A stretch of DNA of 64,000 bases from Diphasiastrum complanatum (Eukaryota; Streptophyta; Lycopodiopsida; Lycopodiales; Lycopodiaceae). Position numbers and translations under genes: made by a program. The stretch lies in the NCBI GenBank assembly GCA_029204225.1, contig CM055093.1:47114854-47178853 (forward strand). Direction: 5' to 3'. Below, piece after piece: positions 1-10,590 of this stretch (its first letter is position 1; each line of letters opens with the position of its first letter). The notes beneath the pieces were generated by a model. That model made no database searches and was not told the DNA's origin. It saw only the letters and a list, made by a program, of their open reading frames with translations.

Positions 1-131
1 AGATCATTATGTAAGTTACTAATTTGGTGGCAGATTGTAGTTAGATTAGTTAGGATTTTCTAGTGGTAACGTTTCTAGACATATAATTATCTATGTAGTT
101 ACATGAGAGATGTCATATATGTAGTTATGGG

Positions 132-132
<1 letters not shown>

Positions 133-166
<34 letters not shown>

Positions 167-197
167 TGTTTTTGATTGAGATTGAGATTGAGATTGA
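133..197. repeat. (TG)n and (ATTGAG)n microsatellites
   Basis: An uninterrupted TG dinucleotide tract (about 133-164) is followed by GAGTGTTTTT and about four copies of the hexamer ATTGAG (174-197). Plain simple-sequence repeats, seen directly. Confidence 0.95.
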
Positions 198-2942
198 TGT
201 GCTCCCTAGAGAACTTGGCTGGACGGATCCTGGAGGCTGGCTGCATCCACCTTCCGAGTCCCGACTTTCATTATCGAGCTTTTTTTTCAGTAGGCCAGTA
301 AGCCTAGTTTGTACGATCTAGTCTGTGATTCTGTGATCACGTATGTCTTTTTGAGCTTTATAAGACCTGGTCACCTGGCTGCTGCAGCAATAATTATACT
401 GTTTAATCTCAACGGAGACATCTCTTGTCATCAGAGAAGGGACCAGTGACCGTAAAATTTGAGCTGACGACGACGGCGATATGAGCAACTAAGCTTTGGT
501 TGTATGCTGTGAATCGTGATCAGTACTGATGGGCGACTAGAAGCCTTGGGAGCCACTTCCTTGAGGTTCCTTAAGAGATGAATGGAAAGGTCGTACGGAT
601 CACCCCGTCACCTGAGCTTAGAAGTTAGGCTCGACTCTCGAGTCAGTTGCCAATGGTGACTGATGGATCGTCCAAATCAAAAGCATTCAAGAATAATTAT
701 TAATGGCTGGATTCCGACTCTCCACCCACATCATTACATCCGCCATTTAAGAATTGTGCAGTACGCATATCCCAAGGAAAGTACCGAAGCTCTGGTACCA
801 CCATTGGATCTTGAGACTCATTTTTTACGCCGTGACTCGTGAGGCTTGAGGCCTTGAGCTAGGAAATTTTTACTCTCGAGTGTCGAGTACTTCAACTCCC
901 TTGTAAGAAGTTGTAAGTCTTCGTTTATGGGCCGTATTGCAGTCAGGTTCTGAGCTTAGGCACAGGAAAGCAAGTACTAAACAACTCACCACGTATTGGA
1001 GCACGAATCTTGGGCTAATTCATCAATCTAATCCATTTTCCACGCATTCTTTGTATCTATCAAAGCGTTGTAATCAGAGTGATCAGTACAAACTTCAAAG
1101 GACCCAAATTCCAATGTATCCATTGCCTATTTGACCTCCTGAGTCCTGACTCATGGCAGGTTATGCTCTGGACCTATGATCAAGTCACAGCTGATCAGGA
1201 ATCTGGCCGTACCTGCTATTAAGAGGAATGATTGTGTAGTATGTACCAATAAGCAAATGGTTATTGGTGACAAGTCACAACAGTCGCAAGAACGACAGCC
1301 AGCTTCTGACTAGCAGATGCAACCATAAGCAGTGCAGCAGTGAGCACTGCTTGTATCTTGCTTTTATTACATTAGTCACGAGAAAGCAGCTACTCAACAA
1401 AATATACACAAGTGACCAGTATATACTGTATGCACTGTGCAGCATTGCAATTTGCAGCTCTCACATAAATCTCATTTTTTTATGTATTGAGAATTAAAAT
1501 ATGTAGAAGTACAAGTAAAAGTACAAAGAATCATTCAGACTCGTGAAACTAACATTTGCAAATTATTGACCTACTTTTGGCAGTAGGAACAATATAAAGT
1601 ATGAAGTAGATGATTGTAACACTTTCACAACCAAACATCTATTGTTCAGATAATCAGAAGTCCTACTTACATGGTAATTTAATAAACTGTGTCAGCGGTA
1701 TTTCTAAAGTCTAGTACTATCTCGGTTGCCTGTAGATTAATTTCCATACCCGCTAACTAGTTATCCATCCAAATAAAAATGACTAATTAACCAGACCTTG
1801 ATAGGATCAACAAATGGAGGATCAACAAATGGCAACATTATTTACTCTAATTGCCTAGCAATTATTTGACTGCTCGTGGCTATTGCAATGTCCATGTGCA
1901 TAAGATCCAAATCTTTTGTATATCAAGATTCAACGCACTTGATTGATCCATTCGAGTTGGTAGATTTATCCATTCCAGTTTGCTTTTTAAAATGTGGTCA
2001 TAATTATGGGACTGAGGTGCTTCACCCCTCTGCAAAGTGAATCAACCTTTGCATCATTAGAAATATGTTCACTCAATGTTTTCAGAATCTCATATGCCTT
2101 TTTCTACATTTTAATGTGTTGAATGCTATGAACAAAATCAGGTTGTGGAGAAGGGCATGTGAAGATATCATGGTAGCATTCCATAAGTTACAAGCTTTAT
2201 GGTGCTAACAATTAAGACAAAATCTGACCCATAGATTCACAACTATCATCGACACGTGATTATATACTGGATAGTAAAAAGTATTTAACCCAAACTAGAA
2301 CTTTAAGATTATCAAAGTTTTCTATGCGAAATCTTTAATATTTTTGGAAATTTGCATGGCACTTTTAACAATAGCCCATGTTTGGATGTCACCAATAGTA
2401 ACTAGGAGGACACTTTTTCCCATGACCTATAATTTGAATTCTTGGCATGCCAAAAAGTCTCAACAAAGTGGGTTAGCCCTACCTCTATATAATTTATAGA
2501 AAGTTGTGAGGACAAACTAAGTTACGCCTTTGATATTCCTCTTCTATAACTATGATATTTCTCTTTCCTCCATAGTGATGTGGTTTTGCACCCAAAGTGT
2601 TAAATGCCTATGTAGCTCCAAGAATGAAATGTCCAATTAACCAAATTATTGTTTTTGAGAATGCGAAAAAATCTTGTCTATAAGGCATAGCCATTTTCTA
2701 TCGAACTCCTCCTTATCCAAGTACTTCAAATATTCAAAATCCATCGTAGCTCACTCATGACATCACCATGTCCATCAAGCCTGATCAAGCTCTTGCTAAT
2801 GTGTCTTTGGGCTTCTGAACCTGCTATGTCAATCTCTCATAGAATTTTATCATATGAACCTATAAATTTGTTGTGCTGATAAACTACAAACAATTGATTT
2901 TGTAGATTCATGTCACATCATTTGGTGTCTAAGGTGCATTCA
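198..2942. other. Spacer with no recognisable gene
   Basis: AT-rich sequence with stops in all frames at short intervals. The longest open stretches (about 200 bases near 937-1134 and 1264-1497) begin with non-ATG codons and show no motif I recognise. It may contain further degraded transposon sequence leading into the CACTA-like remnant downstream. Confidence 0.6.
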
Positions 2943-3553
2943 CTCGGGACAACAAGCTAAGTGGAGTAAAGTCTCGTGATTGGCATAAATTTTTAAAGGT
3001 TGGCATGTTTTTTGATGTTGCCTAGACCTCATGAATATTACAATTTATAACATGTCTTGTTTAAATAGACATATATGTATCTCGATGACCACATTGTTTT
3101 TGTGTATGTAGTTTGTGCTTCCCTTGGTGCTAATGGGTTTCTGACATAAGAGCTCAGGAGTGCAATCTACAAAATCAGTGTTTTAGTGAGGTATGATCGA
3201 TGCAAATCACATTATTTTTTAGAGAGATGATTTAAGATGATCTAACTAATGCGCATGCCATTGATGTTAATTTTCTTATGAGATACATTTCATCCATGGA
3301 CATACCGCTAGCATCATTTGAGGTGGCAAGAAAAAGCTCAATTGAGGCAATGCCTTTGATCGAGAAGCACTTTCCCACATCAATTTTCACCATTCAAATG
3401 CATCTCATTGTGCATTTGGTAGATGAGGTGGCCATTGCAGGTACATCATCTACTTTCGTCATTTGCCTATTCATAGTCAACTCTAGAGTATTAAGATTGT
3501 GGTTTTGGCATTCTCTCATTGACCGATATTATCAATACAAGCACTGTCCATAG
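2943..3553 (+). pseudogene. CACTA (En/Spm-like) transposase remnant with DUF4218-like segment
   Basis: Two blocks look like the plant CACTA transposase. Around 2950-3010 the plus strand can be read as a segment with KLSGVKSRDWHKFLK, resembling the 'K-(L/S)-GLKSHD' region just before DUF4218. Around 3278-3440 an open frame contains MPLIEKHFPTSIFTIQMHLI followed by VHLVDEV, the typical start of DUF4218. Between and after them the reading frame is broken by stops and frameshifts. No terminal inverted repeats or 3-bp target duplication were found nearby, so this is an inactive internal scrap. It lies directly upstream of gypsy copy A, whose 5' end is missing. The family call rests on motif recognition only. 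Confidence 0.6.
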
Positions 3554-3639
3554 GTGATGGATGTTTTTCTTGGAACAATTTATGAAAACATTGAAAGGCT
3601 TCCTAAGACGAAGAGCGAGGCCTAAGGGTGTTAGAAATC

Positions 3640-4013
3640 TTCCATCTGGGAAGTCGGCGAAGGTTATTTCCCAAGAAACTGCCAGAAAAGTGTTTAGAGA
3701 GTTTTTTTTTTTCCCAAAATAGCACTGTTGAACCTTCACCGAGCCAACCTTCGCCTAGAGAACCTTCGCCAGTCCTATTTTTAGTTTCTGATTTTCCAGA
3801 TCAAGTCTCTGTCAAAATTTGGATCAGATCTGATATATTCTGAATTGGACTCTGAGAGATTTATCATTTTTGAAAAATATTGATTGATCGAATTTTGGGT
3901 AGTTTTTCATCATATAAAATCAGATTATTGAAAAGTGGAATAGAGCTAGCAGATCTAATCTGAGATAGTTTTTGGGAAAATCTATATCCAATCACATTAT
4001 CAATTTGATCTAA
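3640..4013 (+). promoter_or_regulatory. Leader upstream of gag, copy A
   Basis: Noncoding stretch before the gag ATG. It contains the same GGCGAAGGTT / AACCTTCGCC motif (3655-3665, 3726-3775) that recurs in the spacer between pol and ORF3 (10241-10575). This links the leader to the element and suggests a shared RNA element at two places in the transcript. The 5' LTR and primer binding site that should precede it are absent. Confidence 0.55.
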
Positions 4014-5800
4014 ATGGCTACCCCTGGAGCTGCTCCTGGAGGTCCTCCACAGGAGGTCAATTCAATTATTGTTAGAAGAGCACCCCGATTGGATCTACCC
4101 AAATATAATGGATTAACAGATCCAGTTCGATTTCTTCAGATCTATGCTGAATCCTGTGAGGTCTATGGTGAGATTTATCCTCAAGATAAACTTAAGCTGT
4201 TTCCTATGGCCTTAACAGACGCAACACAAGATTGGTACTATAACCAAGATGAAATTGAGCGTACAAATTGGGAGGTTGTTAAACGAGCCCTTATCACACG
4301 GTTCAAACCGCGGAAGTTTATGGAAGACCCTTTTTCTACTTTTAAGTAAAATTAAAATGGGAAAGCGGGAAATGGTTCGAGATTACATCGAAAAGGTGAA
4401 ACGTCTTAGATCTGAATGTGAGCCTAAGCTGATTAATGAAAATGCCATGATTATGTGGTTTTTGTCAGGTCTACCTAAACGGATCAAACATGAACTGAAA
4501 TGCCATAATGAGTACGCACTTTTGCAAAATACGATGGACGATGCAATTCGGGAGGAGGATGAAGATTAAGATGATGAGCCGAATGTCAGTATGTTGTCTT
4601 ATACAGCAGGGCAGACTACTACAACATCCACCACTATTGCATCAACGAATGCCAATGCTACTGCAGAAATGATGCTCAATGAGCTCAAAAAACTTGGGAA
4701 GACCCAGCAAAAACAGATGGAAAAGTTGTAGTTGCAATTTGATGAGAAGATCAAAGCATTGGAAAATTTCTAAGGAGAAGCGAACAAGGAACCAGAGAAG
4801 TTTGCGATCACTTTTTCTACTAGGAAAAATGTCTGGTGTTCTATTTGTACAGGAAATCACATAGTGAACGAGTGTCCTCAATTGAAAAAACGAATGGAAA
4901 TCAATGTTTGCCATCTATGTAATTCACCTGACCATGAGACTGCCTTTTGCAACTTCAACCTTCGGATGATTCATCAACGGTATGTCCAGATGGGATATCG
5001 AGATCCACAGTATGGAGGTAATCTAGCAGCAAGACTACGACAATCTACTCTTGGATACCCGGAGCGTCTAGCCTTGCCTGCCCCACCAAAGCACTCCGCT
5101 CCTCCTGCCAATTTGATGGAACCAGAACCTTACGGAAGTGCTGAGCAATGGAGCTATGGTAATGATCAGGAAGGTGGATCTTCAGAACAATATGCCATTT
5201 ATGCTGCCCTCAACAACAAGCCTCGAGAAATTGGGCCAGAGCACCACTTGGATGCTTTACATGTGGAGAAAATCATATAGTTGCAGAATGCCCAAATAAA
5301 GAAAAAATTGTACCATTCTGTCGTGATTGTGGATATGGGCATTGCTATAAAGACTGTCCAGCAAGACCGAAGCCACCACCAGCTACAGCACCTGTAAATT
5401 TGATAACAATCAAGCAAGGATCGGTAGCCCATAATAAACCAAGTGCACCCTTGATGGTGGTCACCAGAGCACAAAAACAAAAAGAACCAGTAGTGGATTC
5501 AGTACCTGCTGATTCTATACCATTGAACGATACACCAACAACATCAGAAGTTTATCCAAATCTTAATGCAGAAAAACGAAGATATCAAGATATGAGACAA
5601 TGGATTAAGCATCTGCAAGAAGAAGAGGAAGTTGAAACTGCTAAAGTAACAACTGAAGTTCAGTCTTCACCATTGCAGCCTCCAAGAAATTTACGTACGG
5701 ATATGAATGATCAAGTACATCATCATGAAGAACCCTTCAAGATGACGGAACCAGAAGCACCGCATACAAAATTACTCATGAATATTTTGTCTAGCTTACA
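4014..5800 (+). pseudogene. gag: gag of gypsy copy A with four zinc knuckles
   Basis: Capsid/nucleocapsid precursor that would package element RNA into virus-like particles. It starts at ATG 4014 (MATPGAAPGG). The capsid part runs through the retrotransposon-gag core (for example KLKLFPMALTDATQDWY, then RDYIEKVKRLR near 4380). The nucleocapsid part has four CCHC-type knuckles: 4837-4875 (CX2CX3HX4C), 4909-4950 (canonical CX2CX4HX4C), 5253-5291 and 5319-5357 (both CX2CX3HX4C). The frame is lost near 4335 (about one base), at the TAA 4567-4569, at further stops near 4728 and 4771, near 5245 and again near 5790, where copy B has several more bases. It cannot make an intact Gag. Most of gag is deleted in copy B. 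Confidence 0.85.
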
Positions 5801-7084
5801 TTGGGAGAGCTCCTAAAGTTGGTGCCAAAAGCAAAAGAAGTCTTAGCGCAAAAGTTAGCTCAAGAAGAATCAGAAGACCATCAGGAGCCACTCTTTTGTG
5901 CTGGATTTGAAGAATCTAAAGATGTACTACATGTTGGAGCAGCTTGGGAAAGTGAACAGAAGAATATCACTCTGCCACTACAACATAGACAATTTTCTAA
6001 AGAAGCAGCCATGATAGACGGCGGTTCAAGAGCTAACCTGATTTCTACAAAGCTATGTACAAAATGGGGTCTTACAAAGATTAAGCCTATTACTTTTGCT
6101 ATTAAGCTAGCTGATCAAACGATGGTTTGTCCACGAGGAATGGTGGAAAATATACCTGTCATGATTGCAGGAGTACAGTTCGTCATTACTTTTGTCGTGA
6201 TGGACTTACTAGAAGCACCAAATGTCTATCGAGTTCTCTTAAGATGTCCATGGTTACGAGTTGTGCAAGTAATTCATAACTGGGGTACCGGCAAAATCAC
6301 TTTTGAAAATCGTGAACGTGCAGTTAAAATTGATCCTACGACTTGGACTATCAAGCCAGTGGTTCAAAAAGCAGATGACGATTCATCAACAACGGATCAC
6401 ACTTGTGATCGACCAGAGAAAAAATTGGGAGTTCACTACGATTCTCAAACGGATACCGTCAATTGGAACGAAGCTCTTGCAACAATTGATTGTACAGTAG
6501 GATATATGTGTCAACAAGATATTCAATCAGAGATGAGCGAGATTTTCTTGTTAGATCGAACTTTGGATACGCCAATCACGTTTCCATTAAATGTGCTGAA
6601 TGTAGCCTGGATATCAACGGAACCTATACCAGATCCAATTAAGGATGATCTCATACCAATGAGCCATGCCTTAACTTATGATGGCAATGCAGAACTTACG
6701 GATGAACAGATTCTACATCATATGGATCCGACCAGATTTGGAGTGCATAATGTTCCTGATGAACCAACAATCAAATCGCCCAAAGTAGTTATATTGAAGG
6801 GAGACAGGATGACAGGTTTGATGATGAAGAAACAAGCAAAGCAACATTATAATACGGTCCTAAAATGGGAAAATCCCCCTCAAAAGATCGATTTAAAGGA
6901 AGTGCCACCTCTATTGGATAAAGTCAAAGGAAAAGTCAAGAATGATTCTTCAAGGGGTCTAGCAAGACATCATCATCTAGGAAATCTTCACCTGAGAAGA
7001 AAGATTTATCATCCCGAAAGTCATCACCTCCACGATCAATTCCTGCTAAGAAGACTAAACGAAGATCTAAGACAAGTCCTTTAA
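5801..7084 (+). pseudogene. Aspartic protease and protease-RT linker, gypsy copy A
   Basis: Open 427-codon stretch without its own natural start; it was part of a longer gag-pol frame. The retropepsin core is at about 6010-6260, with the active-site DGGS (MIDGGSRANLIS) and the downstream hydrophobic strands including VVMDLLEAPNVYRVLL. After it comes a long, less conserved linker containing a segment with NVAWISTEPIPDP and a HALTYDG / HHMDPTRFG stretch. The same linker segment recurs in gypsy F (49590-50160, minus strand), fused to another ORF. Copy B keeps the protease at 32343-32600. The frame is lost near 6955, so the protein ends in an unrelated basic tail. Confidence 0.85.
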
Positions 7085-7116
7085 AAAAAGAACAAGCAAA
7101 TGTAGTCCAACATGAT

Positions 7117-8369
7117 ATGCCAGAGCATTTTAAATGTTATACACTGGATGATGTGGTTATCATGTTACCTAAAGCACATCGTGAACCTGAAGAACACATG
7201 CCAGAATCTAAAGAGGTTTATGATGGCCCAGCTAGGACGCAGCCAATGAATCTTGCAGAACCAGGAGAACCAGAAAAGATTGTACAAGTGGGATCACAAC
7301 TCACTCCTAAACAGTATCAAGCACTCCGTTTGCTACTTATTAAGTATCAAGATTGTTTTGCACGGACTTATCAAGATTTGAAGGGCATTCCGACATTAGT
7401 CATTGAACATACCATACCTTTAGTACCTGATGCAGTACCAAAGGTTACAAAGTTCTATCGCTGTAATCCTAATGTGGCAGATCTTATAAAGAAAGAACTT
7501 CAGAGATTGCTTGATGCTGATTTCATTTATGAGATTGAGCATACCGAATGGATTTCACCGACTGTCATTGTCCCTAAGAAAAATGGGAAATTACGGATCT
7601 GTGTGAATCTCAAAGCATTGAATAAAGTGACACGGAAGGATCACTTTTTGTTACCTTTTACTGGAAGAATTTTGGATCGCCTTGCTGAGCAAAAGCTTAT
7701 AGCTTCCTGGATGGATTTAGTGGTTACAACCAGGTTAAGATTGCACCTGCCGATCGCCACAAAACTGCTTTTACAACAGAATGGGGCACCTATGCTTACA
7801 AAGTAATGTCGTTTGGACTCTGTAATGTCCCAAGTTCATTCCAAAGAGTAATGCAATTTGCCTTTAAAGATTATCTACAGAAATTCCTTGAAATTTACTT
7901 GGACGACTTGGGAGTTCATAGTATAAATACAGACCACCTGGATCGATTGGAGAAAGTCTTTGAAAGATGCTGCAAATATCAGATTTCTCTAAATCCAGAA
8001 AAATGCCAGATATGGGTTCCTCACGGAGTGGTGCTTGGACATGTGATATCAAGACATGGTATTGCCACCGATTATTCTAAGATCAAAGTTATTGTGGAAT
8101 TGTCACCGCCAGCAACAATTCGAGGAGTTTATGTGTTTATGGGTCATGTGAACTACTATCGAATTTTTATTATCTTCTTTGTGGATTTAGCACGACCTAT
8201 ATACAAATTAACTATTGTTCCTATTTGGACAGTAGAGGCATTAGAAGCCTTTGAAAAGTTAAAAAAAACATTATCTTCAGCACCAATACTGCGTTGTCCA
8301 GATTGGACATTAGAGTTTCATGTTCATACGGACGTCTCAAAATACGCCATTGGATCAGTTTTGATGTAG
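7117..8369 (+). pseudogene. Reverse transcriptase, gypsy copy A
   Basis: RNA-dependent DNA polymerase domain of the gypsy type. Motifs in order: SPTVIVPKKNGKLRICVN (about 7555-7610), the substrate block with GFSGYNQVKIAP (about 7710), SFGLCNVPSSFQR (7807-7845), the catalytic YLDDL (about 7896) and GHVISRHGIATD in the connection domain. A one-base deletion near 7687, seen by comparison with copy B, shifts the frame between fingers and palm, so the domain spans two frames. The second frame stays open through RNase H and integrase except for TAG at 8367-8369 and TGA at 8673-8675. Both stops differ from copy B by one C-to-T type change. Confidence 0.9.
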
Positions 8370-8702
8370 CCAAGTGACTATAAGAAGGATTATCCTATAC
8401 GATTTGCAAGCAGACAACTTATAGATCCAGAGAAGAATTACTTAAGAACAGAACGTGAAGCGCTAGCCATGATTTTTTCTGTTCGAAAATTTTGTCACTA
8501 TCTCATGGAAACGCACTTTGCATTTTATACGGATCATCAACCGTTACTTTACTTGGTAAATAAGATGTGTAATACTGGACGTATTGCAAGATGGTTATTA
8601 TTATTGACTGAATTTGACTTTCGAATTGTGGTCAGAAAGGGGAAGCAACATTATCTAGCCGATCACGTTTCATGAATTGAATCCGCACCAGTTAATACTA
8701 AA
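8370..8702 (+). pseudogene. RNase H, gypsy copy A
   Basis: Continues the RT frame after the TAG. It degrades RNA in the RNA-DNA hybrid during reverse transcription. The first catalytic aspartate lies just upstream in HTDVSKYAIGS (about 8325). Next come REALAMIFSVRKFCHYL and the conserved FYTDHQPLLYL (about 8525-8560), then the block ending RKGKQHYLADHVS at the TGA 8673-8675. The domain is otherwise complete and would be read through only if both stops were suppressed. Confidence 0.85.
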
Positions 8703-10025
8703 GTGGATGATGAACTGCCAGATGCTGCGTTGTTCTATGTTGAAGCAGTACCTAAGTGGGCGACAGATATTGTTGAGTACCTGATGCTAGGACAACCGAA
8801 TGACTCTTTGACAAAAGTACAGAAAAGACAGTTGATTCATAAGGCTCAACCTTATCAATTAATTGCAGGACAATTGTATCGTCGTGGATTAGATAATATT
8901 TTACGAAGATGTGTTTTACCGCATGAAGTACCAGATCTAATCATGTTTTCACATGATGGCATGGGTGGAGGACACTTCTCTACAGATATTACTGTTTGCA
9001 AACATTTGCAATCCGGTTGTTGGTGGCCTATGCTTCATAAGGACACAGAAAATTTTATTCAGACATGTGATGTCTGCCAGCGAGCACGATGGCCTACTCG
9101 ACAAAATTATGAACCCTTACATCCGGTTTTATTGCAAGCATCGTTTGAAAAATGGAGACTGGATTATGTTGGTCCTATTCATCCCGCTGCTCAAGGATCT
9201 CAGGCTCGCTACATTATCATCGCAACTGATTATATGACCAAGTGGGTTGAAGCCAAAGCTGTCAAAGTAGCTAATGCGAAATCTACAGCCAAGTTTCTAT
9301 ATGAAAACATTATAATCAGATTTGGATGTCCGATCGAAATTGTCAGTGATCGGGGCACGCACTTTATTAATCAAACAATGAAGTGTTTACTAGAAGATTT
9401 TTTTGTTATATACAGATTTAGTATTCCCTATTATCCCAGAGGGAATGGCCAAGCTGAATCTTCCAATAAGATTTTCTGCACCATTATGACAAAGACAGTT
9501 GAAGAGAGTCGGTCTGATTGGGAACATAAACTGTATGTAGCATTATGGGCATTCAGAACTGCTTACAAAAATAGTTCAAATCAAACACCTTTTCAATTGG
9601 TTTATGGTCAAGATGTTGTTATGCCAATTAAATTTTTAATCCCATCTTTACGCATAGCAGCAACGGAACGATTAAATGATGATCAGTCTTTACAACTTTG
9701 CCACGATGCGTTGCACAAATTATGTGAAACCCGATTGATGGCAGTTCATGCCTTAGCAGTAGAGAAAGCCTGCCGCAAGGCATGGCATGATCGACAATTG
9801 CATAAGAAAGATCTGGAAGCAAGAGATCTTGCATTGATGTACAAAACCAAGCTGATCAAGGGTAAGTTGAAGTTTACTGGGGAAGGCCCGTATAAAGTGA
9901 AGGAAATCTTGAACTATGGCGCAGTAATTCTTGGACACTTGGATGGAAAACGATTTGATACTCCAGTAAATGACAGCCGATTACGCAAGTTTCGGCAGCC
10001 TGCTCCTCCAGTTCAGCAAGCCTGA
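8703..10025 (+). CDS. Integrase domain, gypsy copy A (open 440-codon frame)
   Basis: The best preserved part of copy A. It inserts element cDNA into the genome. An H2C2 zinc-binding module (HDGMGGGHF ... CDVCQRA, about 8950-9085) is followed by the catalytic core. The acidic triad is visible as D154 (LDYVGP), D216 (SDRGTHF) and E252 (GQAESSNK), spacing D-61-D-35-E, numbering from codon 8703. The C-terminal part includes GEGPYKVKEILN and ends at RLRKFRQP...QQA with TGA. No chromodomain is present. The first codon is not ATG: this is the tail of the polyprotein after the 8673 stop, not an independent gene. Whether it is ever expressed is unknown. Confidence 0.85.
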   Translation: MDDELPDAALFYVEAVPKWATDIVEYLMLGQPNDSLTKVQKRQLIHKAQPYQLIAGQLYRRGLDNILRRCVLPHEVPDLIMFSHDGMGGGHFSTDITVCKHLQSGCWWPMLHKDTENFIQTCDVCQRARWPTRQNYEPLHPVLLQASFEKWRLDYVGPIHPAAQGSQARYIIIATDYMTKWVEAKAVKVANAKSTAKFLYENIIIRFGCPIEIVSDRGTHFINQTMKCLLEDFFVIYRFSIPYYPRGNGQAESSNKIFCTIMTKTVEESRSDWEHKLYVALWAFRTAYKNSSNQTPFQLVYGQDVVMPIKFLIPSLRIAATERLNDDQSLQLCHDALHKLCETRLMAVHALAVEKACRKAWHDRQLHKKDLEARDLALMYKTKLIKGKLKFTGEGPYKVKEILNYGAVILGHLDGKRFDTPVNDSRLRKFRQPAPPVQQA

Positions 10026-10590
10026 TCTGAATATATTTTTTCATCTTATTTGTTTTCAATTTTTTGTTTTCAGTATTTAATTTGCTGACTTTTTTTTGAA
10101 AAGAAAAAAAAAAAAGAAAAAAAAGGAAAGACTGATGAGCAAAAGTCAGGAATCAACATAAGGAAACAGAAGCACAATATTTTTATGGAAATGACTTAGA
10201 AAACTACTGTTTTGGGTCGATTTGGCCAATGCAGTATCAGAAACCTTCGCTGAACTCTCGGACTGTACATCCACCCTTGATTTATCTAAATTGAGATGGG
10301 CGAAGGTTTTTGACAAGAGAAAATTCAATTTTTGGGTCAGGCGAATGTTCAGTGATATGTCATTTTGGGAACCTTCATCGAGCATCATAACGTCATTATG
10401 AACATTCGCCGACCTGCTAGATGATCTTAAAATGTCAAAATTAGGTTGTCCATAGGTTCAGATTGTGGAAAAAAACATTTATGACAGTACTTGGGCGAAG
10501 GTTCATCCTTTGCCAGCTTTGAAAAACGTTCGCCTGATAGGTTCAGATCTCTAGAAACCTTTGCCGAGATTTTTATAGCCTATTTTTACA
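10026..10590 (+). repeat. pol-ORF3 spacer with inverted TTCGCC-type motifs, copy A
   Basis: A noncoding spacer. After an A-rich tract (10096-10130) it holds at least eight copies of a 9-10 base motif in both orientations: AACCTTCGC-like at about 10242, 10370, 10401, 10528 and 10556, and GGCGAAGGTT-like at about 10298, 10338 and 10493. Copy B has the same layout at 36850-37195. The gag leader carries more copies. Gypsy F has a variant with GAATTCGCC. Opposed copies could pair into several hairpins. Function unknown; RNA packaging, dimerisation or internal translation of ORF3 are possibilities only. Confidence 0.7.

Noticed and set aside
3278-3553. 91-codon open frame as a separate small gene
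   Set aside because: It matches the DUF4218 part of a CACTA transposase and is one block of a broken remnant.
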